DNA of 32,801 bases from Bacteroidota bacterium (GTDB taxonomy: Bacteria; Bacteroidota; Bacteroidia; Palsa-948): assembly GCA_004297845.1 (NCBI GenBank), contig SCSP01000028.1:1-32801 (forward strand). Direction: 5' to 3'. The translations under genes were made by a program, and so were the position numbers. Every line of letters begins with the position of its first letter. Position 1 is the stretch's first letter. Below, in pieces: positions 16,401-24,090 of this stretch. The notes beneath the pieces were generated by a model, which worked only from the letters and a program-made list of their open reading frames with translations, searched no databases and was not told the origin of the DNA.

Positions 16401-17912
16401 ATGATAACGCTTTTACTCATTCTCTTCCCTATTCTAGCAGGCCTGCTTGTGCTTGTAAGTGGCAATGCGCTTGCGAAGAAGATCGCGTTTTCTGCTTCGA
16501 TCATAGAATTGGCGATCTCCGCGTTTGCATTATCTCAGTTCCGGATCAATGATACGGCCCAGTTCATGTGCAATGCTCCCTGGATACCTTCTCTCGGCAT
16601 ACATTTTAAAGTGGCGATGGATGGGATAAGCATTCTGCTTGTGCTGCTCACAACCGTTTTAGTTCCTTTAATTATTCTTTCACGCCCATCCCCAACCCTT
16701 CCCGAAGGGAAGGGAGCCCTCTCCCCCTCGGGGAGAGTTGGAGAGGGGTCCTTTTACTTCATGGTCTTATTCATGCAGTCTGCTCTCATTGGGGTGTTCA
16801 CTTCGATGGACGGATTTCTGTTCTATATTTTCTGGGAACTGGCATTGATCCCGATCTGGTTCATCTGTCTGCTATGGGGGGGAGAAGATCGCGCGCGCAT
16901 CACCTTTAAGTTCTTTGCCTATACGCTGGCCGGTAGTTTATTGATGCTGGTCGCGCTTGTATATGTGTATTTGCAAACTCCCCTCTCCTTGGGAGAGGGT
17001 CCGGGGGTGAGGTCCTTCGACATCCAATCCCTATATGAAGCAGGGGCAAGTCTATCATCTGCAGAACAAACATGGATCTTCTGGGCATTATTTATTGCAT
17101 TCGCAATCAAAATGCCCGTATTTCCTTTTCATACCTGGCAGCCGGATACATACACCAACGCTCCCACCCAAGGAACCATGCTTCTTTCAGGCATCATGCT
17201 CAAGATGGGAACGTACGGGCTTATCCGATGGTTGCTGCCAATGGCACCTTTGGGAGTTCAGGAATGGGGAAACACAGCAATGATTCTCTCCATTGTTGGA
17301 ATATTATACGCTTCTGTCATCGCTATCATGCAAAAAGATTTTAAGCGGCTGATTGCCTATTCATCCATTGCTCATGTGGGATTAATTTCCGCAGGAATAT
17401 TTTCTCTTACCGTTCAGGGATTGCAGGGAGGAATGATGCAGATGCTTGCACACGGAATAAATGTGGTAGGATTATTTTTTGTGGTGGATATTTTATTTAA
17501 CCGTACAAACACATCTGAAATTCCCAAACTCGGAGGCATCCGGAACATTACGCCCTGGTTTGCCACCCTATTCATGGTTGTGCTGCTGGGAAGCGTTGCG
17601 CTGCCGTTAACGAATGGTTTCGTGGGCGAATTTTTGCTTCTCAACGGAATTTACCAGTACGATGCAGGTATGGCAGCGTTTGCCGGTCTCACAGTAATTC
17701 TCGGAGCCGTGTATATGTTTCGCGGTTATCAAAAAATCATGCTCGGAGAAACAAATTCTCTAACCTCCGCATTCACAGACCTTACTTTCAATGAAAAAGC
17801 AGTTCTGATACCCATTGTAATTTTAATTATTGCGATGGGCGTTTACCCGAAACCTGTTTTAGATATTGCCGAACCGGCTGTAATGAGAATTTTAAATATA
17901 ATTCATCCATAA
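16401..17912 (+). CDS. nuoM: NADH-quinone oxidoreductase subunit NuoM with two repeat-encoded loops
   Basis: NuoM is an antiporter-like proton-pumping membrane subunit. The 503-residue protein keeps E146 in FYIFWELALIPIW and K237 in AIKMPVFPFHTWQPDTY. Later antiporter motifs are in MQKDFKRLIAYSSIAHVGLI and MLAHGINVVGLFFVVDILF. Two stretches look foreign to the family: residues about 96-117 (RPSPTLPEGKGALSPSGRVG) and 193-205 (TPLSLGEGPGVR). Both are encoded by GC-rich palindromes that also occur outside genes, and both fall in loops between membrane helices, so the fold is probably kept. The reading frame is unbroken. Confidence 0.96.
   Translation: MITLLLILFPILAGLLVLVSGNALAKKIAFSASIIELAISAFALSQFRINDTAQFMCNAPWIPSLGIHFKVAMDGISILLVLLTTVLVPLIILSRPSPTLPEGKGALSPSGRVGEGSFYFMVLFMQSALIGVFTSMDGFLFYIFWELALIPIWFICLLWGGEDRARITFKFFAYTLAGSLLMLVALVYVYLQTPLSLGEGPGVRSFDIQSLYEAGASLSSAEQTWIFWALFIAFAIKMPVFPFHTWQPDTYTNAPTQGTMLLSGIMLKMGTYGLIRWLLPMAPLGVQEWGNTAMILSIVGILYASVIAIMQKDFKRLIAYSSIAHVGLISAGIFSLTVQGLQGGMMQMLAHGINVVGLFFVVDILFNRTNTSEIPKLGGIRNITPWFATLFMVVLLGSVALPLTNGFVGEFLLLNGIYQYDAGMAAFAGLTVILGAVYMFRGYQKIMLGETNSLTSAFTDLTFNEKAVLIPIVILIIAMGVYPKPVLDIAEPAVMRILNIIHP
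16686..16752. repeat. In-frame GC-rich double palindrome in nuoM, first insertion
   Basis: It holds two perfect hairpins, each with an 8-bp stem and 3-nt loop: CCCTTCCC-GAA-GGGAAGGG (16696-16714) and CTCTCCCC-CTC-GGGGAGAG (16719-16737). It is translated as NuoM residues about 96-117, in the loop after the third membrane segment. Confidence 0.88.
16977..17015. repeat. In-frame GC-rich palindrome in nuoM, second insertion
   Basis: A perfect hairpin, CCCTCTCC-TTG-GGAGAGGG (16981-16999), is followed by a GGGGGTGAGGTCC tail. This resembles the CCCTCTCC...GGGGTGAGG repeat that I recall from many environmental Bacteroidota. It encodes residues 193-205. Confidence 0.87.
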
Positions 17913-17964
17913 ATAAATACAGAATGACGAACATTCGAACATTCTTTATCTTTTATTCCGCGCA

Positions 17965-19497
17965 ATGAAGATATTGTACATATTAACCGGACTGGGCGTA
18001 CTCGCAATGCTGGCAGAGATATTTCGTTTCAAGAAATTTTTGTTCCCTAAAGTATTGCTCGGCTTATTACTTGCTATTGCAGCAGCCGTATGGGATTGGA
18101 ATACCAACATCCATTACTACAACAACATGCTCACGTTCGATAATTACGCGTTGTTGTTTTCGATCGTGATCTGCGCTACGGCTTTTTTATGGGTTCTTTC
18201 CTCGCAGGATTTTTTCAGCAACGCATCCAACCAAACAGATTACTACGCACTTTCTCTTTTTGCTCTCTGCGGTGCGGTCATCATGGTATCCTACACCAAT
18301 CTGCTGATGCTTTTTCTGGGTATTGAAATACTTTCCATTCCTATTTATGTTTTAGCAGGAAGCCGGAAAGATGATCTCTCCTCCAACGAATCGGCTTTGA
18401 AATATTTTCTGATGGGTGCTTTTGCCACCGGATTTCTTTTATTTGGAATTACGCTGGTCTATGGTGCCTGCGGTACGTTTGACCTGGGCGTGCTTGGAAC
18501 GTATATAGGTTCTCCCGAATCCATAACCTCCTGGAGAGGCCCTGGTGGAGAAACCTTGCTCTTTGCAGGAATATTACTGATACTCATCGGCATGAGTTTT
18601 AAAGTCGCTGCTGTTCCATTCCATTTCTGGACTCCGGATGTGTATCAAGGCGCTCCCACTCCGGTAACAGCGTTCATGTCCACCATTGTGAAAACGGCCG
18701 CCTTTGCAGCCTTCCTGCGCCTGTTCATGTCTTGTTTTGTCGGATACGCAAGCCTGTGGAATGATATTATCTGGACTCTTGCAGCGCTTTCCATACTGCT
18801 CGGCAACATCACTGCCGTTTACCAGAGCAATGTGAAACGCATGCTCGCCTACTCCGGCATTTCGCATGCGGGATACATGATGCTCGCTATTCTTACCAGC
18901 GGAGATATGTCGTCCGGAGCGGTGCTTTATTATTCTGCTGCATATTCGGTGGCGAGTATTGGAGCGTTTGCGGTATTGGCAATCGTGGAACAACACACCC
19001 CATCCCTACCTTCCCCAAAGGGGAAGGAGGAAGGCGTGCAACCCTCTCCCTTTGGGACTGCCGGAGGCAGGGAGCGAAGCTCGGGAGGGGGTGGTATTGA
19101 TTCATTCACCGGTTTATCCAAACGCAATCCGCTTTTGGCATTTTCCATGACCATCTCCATGCTTTCTCTGGCAGGCATTCCTCCGCTTGCAGGATTCTTT
19201 GGAAAATATTATTTGTTCTCCTCTGCATTGCAAAGCGGTTATGTTTGGCTGGTGCTTATTGCTGTACTTGGCTCGCTGATCGGAGTGTATTATTATCTGA
19301 AGGTGATCATAAAAATATACAGCCCACCCCAACCATCCCAAAGGGATGGCGATGAGTCTTCCAAACTCCTCTCTTTTGGACAACCGAAGGTTGCGAGCGA
19401 AGCTCTTGGGTGGAGCATTACAATCCTTATCTTCCTCACCATCGCTCTCTCTCTCCTGCTCGGCATTTTTCCGGATTTGATTATCAGGTTGATTTAA
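17965..19497 (+). CDS. nuoN: NADH-quinone oxidoreductase subunit NuoN with two repeat-encoded loops
   Basis: NuoN is the third antiporter-like proton-pumping subunit. The 510-residue protein keeps E121 in LGIEILSIPIYVLAG and K213 in SFKVAAVPFHFWTPDVYQGA, with later motifs QSNVKRMLAYSGISHAGYM and MLSLAGIPPLAGFFGKYYLF. Residues about 344-377 (starting TPSLPSPKGKEEGVQPSPFG) and 453-483 (including GQPKVASEALGW) are not family sequence: each is encoded by a composite palindromic repeat. The first lies in the loop before the conserved NPLLAFSMTI helix, the second between the last two membrane helices. The frame is intact, so the protein is probably functional. It is the last nuo gene. Confidence 0.95.
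   Translation: MKILYILTGLGVLAMLAEIFRFKKFLFPKVLLGLLLAIAAAVWDWNTNIHYYNNMLTFDNYALLFSIVICATAFLWVLSSQDFFSNASNQTDYYALSLFALCGAVIMVSYTNLLMLFLGIEILSIPIYVLAGSRKDDLSSNESALKYFLMGAFATGFLLFGITLVYGACGTFDLGVLGTYIGSPESITSWRGPGGETLLFAGILLILIGMSFKVAAVPFHFWTPDVYQGAPTPVTAFMSTIVKTAAFAAFLRLFMSCFVGYASLWNDIIWTLAALSILLGNITAVYQSNVKRMLAYSGISHAGYMMLAILTSGDMSSGAVLYYSAAYSVASIGAFAVLAIVEQHTPSLPSPKGKEEGVQPSPFGTAGGRERSSGGGGIDSFTGLSKRNPLLAFSMTISMLSLAGIPPLAGFFGKYYLFSSALQSGYVWLVLIAVLGSLIGVYYYLKVIIKIYSPPQPSQRDGDESSKLLSFGQPKVASEALGWSITILIFLTIALSLLLGIFPDLIIRLI
18995..19094. repeat. In-frame composite palindromic repeat in nuoN, first insertion
   Basis: It contains a perfect hairpin CCTTCCCC-AAA-GGGGAAGG (19009-19027) and GAGC-GAA-GCTC (19072-19082). 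Its ends, CACCCCATCCC and GGGAGGGGGTGG, form imperfect terminal inverted repeats. It encodes NuoN residues about 344-377. Confidence 0.86.
19322..19412. repeat. In-frame composite palindromic repeat in nuoN, second insertion
   Basis: It contains CCATCCC-AAA-GGGATGG (19333-19349), CAACC-GAA-GGTTG (19381-19393) and GAGC-GAA-GCTC (19395-19405). The ends GCCCACCCCAA and TTGGGTGG are inverted repeats of each other. A 28-bp core, 19378-19405, matches the E2 repeat with one difference and is read in the same frame, giving GQPKVAS in both proteins. Confidence 0.88.
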
Positions 19498-19558
19498 GTT
19501 TTCCACAATCCCCCATCCTTATTAATGGTTTCTTTTTTTGGTTTAATTTAGTCGCTCT

Positions 19559-22315
19559 ATGTCAGCGCAAAAAGTGGGTGAGGAATTAGAAAAATTCAAG
19601 GAGTATCTCAGGAGCGAAAGCAACGAAGATGCTAAGAGGCATTTGCTTTATCCCTTATTCAAAAAACTTTTCAAGGATAAATTCAAAATTGAATCGGATA
19701 CGTATGGCGCGGATATATATGTAGAAGGGCAATTAATTGTTGAAGCAAAATCTGACCAGGCGCAATGGCTGGAAGGATTTTATCAGGCATTACACTACCA
19801 CAAAAAATTCGGGCTTTCTTACAACACCATTATTGTGGTGGCGCATAAATTTATTGCCATCTGGAAATTGAACAAACTCCCTGAGTATGCCACCATACTT
19901 TCTTATAAAGCAAACGCACAAGTTGCGCCAAATGCAGTAGGAAAAGAAAACGCAAGACGAACAAGCAACGCGCAAAAAGTTGAGATAAAGGACTCTGCTT
20001 TTTACTGGCTCACGCCCAAAGACCTTGAGGGAGATATTTTTTTAGGAGCAAAAAACCTTACCACCGAATCTTTTGAGATCCTTAAAATCCTGAATAATCT
20101 TGATTCGGACAGGGTGCAGATTAATACGCACAATTTCATAAATGCGATAGACCACATCAAATCTTATTTTGAACATCCTATTGACGCGGTTCATGCTTTT
20201 TATACGATGGTCGCTTATTGGGATATTACTTCCACCGTTGCAGAAACTGAAAACGGAGAACTCAGAGTGGTTGGTTTCAAAGGAAACAGAATGAGCGAAT
20301 CCATAAAAGTATCGCACAAGCATGTAAAAGAATTCAGAAAATATATTGAAACGCAATATGTTTTCACCAATGAAGGAAGCGGATTAACGGTTGATTATTA
20401 TTTCAGCCGTTTTGATGAAGTGCTGGCGAAGATTGACCCTGAGTATGTAAAGCAACATGGAATATTTTTCACCAACGATAACCTGAGCAAGTTCGCGCTG
20501 TGGTTTGTGAAAGAAAACTTTTCCGACAAGTTGGATGAAAATTATATTGTGTTTGACCCTGCCGGAGGTTCAGGCAACTTGGTGAGCAGTTGGCATGGGA
20601 AACTCAAACACAAAATTGTTTCTGAATTGCAGCCCGACTTATTAAAGATCATTGAAAGGCGTATGAAGGTTGACCCGTTTCATGTGGAATCGGGGTTTAC
20701 CATTATTCCGAAAACTTCTGATAATGAAGGGCTGAATTTTCTTGACCGCTCCTCAAAAGATTATTTAAGCACTCTTGAAAGGGAGTTGAAACTGAAAAAC
20801 ATTTCGCTTGACAAGCCGATTGCTTTTCTTTTAAATCCACCCTACAAAAACACCGATGAAAATGTAAAAGCGCGTGAAGAAACTGCATCGCATTACAATA
20901 TTCATCCTTCCATTATTGAACTCACCGGAGAGGATGCAGGCAAAGAACGCTATCTCGCTTTTCTCGGGCAGATACTGAACATTGCCAAAGAGCAGGTAAA
21001 TACATACACCAAACTGCATCCGGTGGTTATGATTTTTACGCCAACATCATGGCTGATACCCAGGCCTACTTATATTGCGTTCAGAGAAAAATGGGACAAG
21101 CATTTTAAATTTCACAGCGGGTTTTTGGTTACAAGCAACGAATGGTTTAAGTTAGATGGCAAGTGGCCGCTTGCATTTACAATATGGATTTATAATGAAA
21201 ATGAAAAAGGAAACAACAACACCGTTAAAGTGCTGGACCTTACAGAACTTGAAAAACAAAGTTTGAATATTAACTGGAACACCGATGAAGAAACAATAAG
21301 AAAAGAAATAAAGAAGGTTTTGCGTGGAAAGAAAAATGTGGTGCTTAATAATACGAGAGGGGATATAAGAGATACTTTACCTGAAATAAAAAAAGGCGAT
21401 AAGATCATTTCTCAAACAAGATATGATTTTAGTACAGCCAAACAAGATAAAGACAAAGACAAACTCGTGAGCGGATTTCCTCTGAAAGATGAAGAAAGAC
21501 ATTTTGTTTTGAAAAGAAAATGCGGAAATCCAGATGGAGAATTTGTTGGGTTTATGGATGATTGTACGCCCGTAAGAGTAAAACAAGATTCGCTCAATAG
21601 AATGTCAATAAAACCTGATAGAGTTTGGTTTAGATTAGATACAGTTTTTATAAATCTCAATCAAACAAAAGTATTTAATGGTTGTGCAGACAATAGGAGT
21701 TATTGTGGCTATGATTTGCCTTCTGCAAAATCAACCTTCAGTTGGTTTGCAATTACAAAAGCATTAAATGGGGTTTATCCAGTTTGGGCAAACCAATATG
21801 ATATTTGGTCGCCAAATATTAAAAAGGATTCTGAAAAATACTGGCACTCGCTCTGCTTTGCTTTTGTGCTGGCAGAAAACCGCTGTGTTGTTACAAAGTT
21901 TGAAAAAGACAATCCTGTAAAAGGCGCTCCCGAAGTTTTTGTAGATAACCCGCTTTGTCCCGCCAACAAAGAAAGTTTCTGGAGCAAAGTGTTGGATAAA
22001 GAAATTATAAGCAAACCAAGTACAGCAAAAGAATTGGTTGACAAAATCAAAGAACTTTACCGATGCTGGAACTTAAAATATTGCAAAGGAGATTATCTGC
22101 GCAGCGTTGGTTTGCAGGATGAACCTTATTTCAAATACTTTGATTATCCCGATTTTCTTACCCCGCACAGCGGCTTAATCCAAATCCGTAAATACGCTGA
22201 ACTTGAAGGGAAGGAGGACTTACTTAAACTCTTTAAGGAAATTTCAGAACTCAGCAAAAAGGTAAAGGAGGAGATTTATTGGCTGTTAGTTAATGAGTTT
22301 AAATATTTTGAGTGA
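19559..22315 (+). CDS. Type IIG-like fused restriction endonuclease/adenine methyltransferase
   Basis: This is a single-chain restriction-modification enzyme of 918 residues, in the Eco57I-like N6-adenine methyltransferase superfamily. A PD-(D/E)xK nuclease site lies near the N-terminus: D52, E62 and K64 in GADIYVEGQLIVEAKSD. A helical connector follows (about 165-300), then methyltransferase motif I FDPAGGSGN (332-340) and motif IV NPPY (426-429). The C-terminal half probably contains target recognition (FAITKALNGVYPVWANQYDI region). No separate specificity or methyltransferase gene accompanies it, which fits type IIG. The absence of other BREX genes argues against a PglX role. Recognition sequence unknown. 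It starts 61 bp after nuoN and opens the defence island. Confidence 0.88.
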   Translation: MSAQKVGEELEKFKEYLRSESNEDAKRHLLYPLFKKLFKDKFKIESDTYGADIYVEGQLIVEAKSDQAQWLEGFYQALHYHKKFGLSYNTIIVVAHKFIAIWKLNKLPEYATILSYKANAQVAPNAVGKENARRTSNAQKVEIKDSAFYWLTPKDLEGDIFLGAKNLTTESFEILKILNNLDSDRVQINTHNFINAIDHIKSYFEHPIDAVHAFYTMVAYWDITSTVAETENGELRVVGFKGNRMSESIKVSHKHVKEFRKYIETQYVFTNEGSGLTVDYYFSRFDEVLAKIDPEYVKQHGIFFTNDNLSKFALWFVKENFSDKLDENYIVFDPAGGSGNLVSSWHGKLKHKIVSELQPDLLKIIERRMKVDPFHVESGFTIIPKTSDNEGLNFLDRSSKDYLSTLERELKLKNISLDKPIAFLLNPPYKNTDENVKAREETASHYNIHPSIIELTGEDAGKERYLAFLGQILNIAKEQVNTYTKLHPVVMIFTPTSWLIPRPTYIAFREKWDKHFKFHSGFLVTSNEWFKLDGKWPLAFTIWIYNENEKGNNNTVKVLDLTELEKQSLNINWNTDEETIRKEIKKVLRGKKNVVLNNTRGDIRDTLPEIKKGDKIISQTRYDFSTAKQDKDKDKLVSGFPLKDEERHFVLKRKCGNPDGEFVGFMDDCTPVRVKQDSLNRMSIKPDRVWFRLDTVFINLNQTKVFNGCADNRSYCGYDLPSAKSTFSWFAITKALNGVYPVWANQYDIWSPNIKKDSEKYWHSLCFAFVLAENRCVVTKFEKDNPVKGAPEVFVDNPLCPANKESFWSKVLDKEIISKPSTAKELVDKIKELYRCWNLKYCKGDYLRSVGLQDEPYFKYFDYPDFLTPHSGLIQIRKYAELEGKEDLLKLFKEISELSKKVKEEIYWLLVNEFKYFE

Positions 22316-22317
22316 TA

Positions 22318-22344
22318 TTTGTTTAATAATACTTGTTATATTTG
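22318..22344 (+). promoter_or_regulatory. Candidate promoter of the HEPN/unknown/SecB-like module
   Basis: TATATTTG at 22337-22344 is a full match to TAnnTTTG. TTTG at 22318-22321 may be the upstream element, but the 15-nt gap is short. It lies 12 bp before the HEPN ATG at 22357, so the leader would be only a few nucleotides, and the module would have its own transcript independent of the restriction gene. Confidence 0.5.
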
Positions 22345-22356
22345 CCCTCCTTTCAC

Positions 22357-22791
22357 ATGGCTAATTTTCTTTTAAAAAAATCCGATGAAAATGAACAAGC
22401 AGCAGTATTATTAGAAGGTAAAACATGGTTTGCTCCAAGTGTTCATTGTTCTTATTACTCATGCATTCAAGCCCTCATATATCTCTTAATGGAAAAAAGA
22501 GATAAAAAAATTAATAGCGCAGAACTGAAATCGGAATTTGATGAATGGAAAAGAAGTCCTTTTAATCGAAAAGGAGGTTCTCATGTATTCTATATTCAAA
22601 CCGTAAAGTATCTTCTGAAAAAAAATGGGAAAGAGGATAAGGTAAAAGATTATAATAAAATCTTCTCCTTGCAAGGTTATAGGGAAAAATCAGATTATAT
22701 GCCGGAAGATATAACACCCACAGAATGTACTGAGGCAAAAAAGATTCGTGATAATTTTGTTCGTGATATAAAAAATGTTTTTGGGATATGA
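22357..22791 (+). CDS. HEPN-domain protein, UPF0332-like (candidate toxin)
   Basis: This 144-residue all-helical protein resembles UPF0332-type HEPN domains. The helix SVHCSYYSCIQALIYLL corresponds to the family SRAYYAxFH helix, the segment NRKGGSH contains an Rx4H spacing, and YREKSDYMPEDITPTE corresponds to the family RxKADY...ISEEEA region. HEPN proteins often act as ribonuclease toxins, but here the exact catalytic pair is uncertain. An in-frame TTG at 22333 was rejected because it lies inside the -7 promoter element. The stop overlaps the next ATG by 4 nt (ATGA), so it is translationally coupled to the unknown gene. I infer that it is the toxin of a three-gene module. Confidence 0.68.
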   Translation: MANFLLKKSDENEQAAVLLEGKTWFAPSVHCSYYSCIQALIYLLMEKRDKKINSAELKSEFDEWKRSPFNRKGGSHVFYIQTVKYLLKKNGKEDKVKDYNKIFSLQGYREKSDYMPEDITPTECTEAKKIRDNFVRDIKNVFGI

Positions 22792-23318
22792 AACAAGTTG
22801 AGTATTTAATTAATAGTTTACAGAAATCAGGTATTTCTGAAATAACGAGTGCTTTGCATGAATTTCATGATGAATCGGGAGTGCATTTTGTGAAAATTAT
22901 TCCGACTGAGATTGTGGATGGAGATTCTTATGACTATGAGTTATCAAAAATTATTATTGATTTTGAAGATACATTTCAAGGAGAGATGCTTTGTTTTCTT
23001 GGAGAAACCTCATTAACTCAGTTAGAAAACCCTGTTGAATTAATTAGTCAGAAAGGTACTGTAAAAATTCAAGTTGGTAGCGTTATCTATACCGGTGAAC
23101 AATTAAAACATAATGTGTTCAATTCGGGAACAGGACCCAATCCTGAATTAATTACTATTGGCGTTTTACCCCCAATCAATACTCAAACATCCCGTATTAT
23201 ATGTTTTTTCTCTGAAGGGGATAATGTACTTGCTAATTCTTGGAAAGTGGCAGAGCCCTCAGCAAAATATGGAATTACTAATGAAGATTCTGAAAATTAT
23301 TATAATCAAGCAGCATAA
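22788..23318 (+). CDS. Unknown protein, middle gene of HEPN/SecB-like module (candidate antitoxin)
   Basis: I do not recognise this 176-residue protein. It has no signal peptide or membrane segment. Its first third is helical and acidic (EYLINSLQKSGISEITSALH), followed by a beta-rich part with alternating hydrophobic residues (KIIIDFEDTFQGEMLCFLG) and a C-terminal tail rich in Asn and Ser. It overlaps the HEPN gene by 4 nt and is followed after 3 nt by a SecB-like gene, so all three are almost certainly one operon. By position it matches the antitoxin in toxin-antitoxin-chaperone systems, where the antitoxin tail is bound by a SecB-like chaperone. That role is inference only. Confidence 0.6.
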   Translation: MKQVEYLINSLQKSGISEITSALHEFHDESGVHFVKIIPTEIVDGDSYDYELSKIIIDFEDTFQGEMLCFLGETSLTQLENPVELISQKGTVKIQVGSVIYTGEQLKHNVFNSGTGPNPELITIGVLPPINTQTSRIICFFSEGDNVLANSWKVAEPSAKYGITNEDSENYYNQAA

Positions 23319-23321
23319 TAT

Positions 23322-23735
23322 ATGGAAGACGCAGGAAAATCCGGATATAAGGTGTTAAGCATTCTTCTTTTAGAATCCTCATTCAAAAGAGAATCCAACA
23401 TTGATTTCAGCAAGCAACTTGACAACCATGTTGAAGTTAATACCAATTATGGTGTAGTTTCCAATAACCAACTGATTTGTGTTGTTGATTTAAAATTCAG
23501 TTCAACAATAGGAAAAGAAAAAGTTATTGAATCGGCAATTAAGATGACGGGGTTATTTGAAAAAGTTGGAAACCCTGGTATAGCCGATGAAAAATTTGGT
23601 AAAATAAATGCACCTTCAATAATATTTCCTTTTATCAGAGAACATTTGGCTTCTTTGTCTTCAAAAGCAATAAACCAACCTATACTATTACATCCGGTTA
23701 ACTTCGTTGCAATGGCTGAGCAACAACAAAAGTAA
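23322..23735 (+). CDS. SecB-like chaperone
   Basis: This 137-residue protein is SecB-like. The C-terminal half aligns by eye with the most conserved SecB region: INAPSIIFPFIREHLASLSS corresponds to the SecB CPNILFPYARECITSM stretch, and ILLHPVNFVAM corresponds to LNLAPVNFDAL. The N-terminal part (LLESSFKRESNIDF) fits the first SecB strand. Bacteroidota generally lack a classical housekeeping SecB, and SecB-like genes next to toxin-antitoxin pairs act as antitoxin-specific chaperones in the TAC systems described in Mycobacterium tuberculosis. Here it is the third gene of an operon with a HEPN protein and an unknown protein. Confidence 0.8.
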   Translation: MEDAGKSGYKVLSILLLESSFKRESNIDFSKQLDNHVEVNTNYGVVSNNQLICVVDLKFSSTIGKEKVIESAIKMTGLFEKVGNPGIADEKFGKINAPSIIFPFIREHLASLSSKAINQPILLHPVNFVAMAEQQQK

Positions 23736-24006
23736 TTATCTTGCTTTAAGGAGTTAAATTCTTAAATTTTTCACTACTAAAACAACCAAACTACTTTTTA
23801 GCATATTTCTGTGCCTTTCTTACGCGCGATTTGCACTTCGTGCGTGAGTAAACCGTAAGTTGGCGGGTACATGGGCTTACTGAAGCGGATAGATTGATGA
23901 AGGCGGGATAAACCGATATTAAAATAATACCATTGAAAATCAGCGAAATAAGCAATGGGGTGTTATAAATCATGCATAGATGCGTATGTATATCATATAC
24001 ATTATG
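23736..24006. other. Long non-coding gap before the abiF RNA
   Basis: These 271 bp contain no convincing gene. There is a small hairpin GCAC-TTC-GTGC at 23833-23843 and an A/T-rich stretch with TATGTA-type steps at 23985-24006 that leads into the promoter of the abiF RNA. An open frame on the minus strand covers part of it, but it crosses the structured RNA and shows no family features. The mid-part (23860-23920, GC-richer than its surroundings) may be a remnant of a deleted gene or an integration scar; nothing proves this. Confidence 0.4.
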
Positions 24007-24014
24007 TATGTTTG
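24007..24014 (+). promoter_or_regulatory. -7 element of the abiF RNA promoter
   Basis: TATGTTTG at 24007-24014 is a full match to the Bacteroidota TAnnTTTG element. A start about seven bases downstream (near 24021) falls exactly at the 5' side of the structured RNA. No clear -33 element is seen. Confidence 0.6.
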
Positions 24015-24020
24015 CCGTAA

Positions 24021-24090
24021 CAGTACTCGCCACGCTACCCATTCAGATCAGCGTCCCAGGGCGAGTCTTTTGCTTTTATAGGGGTACATA
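24021..24090 (+). ncRNA. abiF RNA motif, structured RNA upstream of AbiF
   Basis: The RNA folds by eye into a two-part stem: ACTCGCC (24025-24031) with GGCGAGT (24060-24066), seven pairs, and ACGCT (24032-24036) with AGCGT (24050-24054), five pairs, separated by a CCCAG bulge (24055-24059). The apical loop carries UACCC (24036-24040), which can pair with GGGTA (24082-24086) just before the AbiF start codon, forming a pseudoknot. Position, size and shape fit the abiF RNA motif known from comparative genomics to precede Abi_2 genes. In current models such RNAs act as RNA antitoxins of the HEPN protein. The fold was not computed. Confidence 0.75.

Noticed and set aside
16686-17015. Possible frameshifts or assembly errors in nuoM and nuoN caused by the odd GC-rich stretches
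   Set aside because: The reading frame resumes with exact family sequence on both sides of all insertions, and the inserts share a repeat family, so they are real in-frame insertions.
19559-22315. PglX of a BREX system
   Set aside because: The protein has its own N-terminal nuclease motif, is shorter than PglX and none of the other BREX genes is near.
22333-22356. TTG start for the HEPN protein
   Set aside because: These codons lie within the TATATTTG promoter element and do not resemble HEPN sequence; the ATG at 22357 fits better.
23791-24042. Minus-strand open frame of 83 codons
   Set aside because: It runs across the abiF promoter and RNA stem, has no start signal and no recognisable family features.
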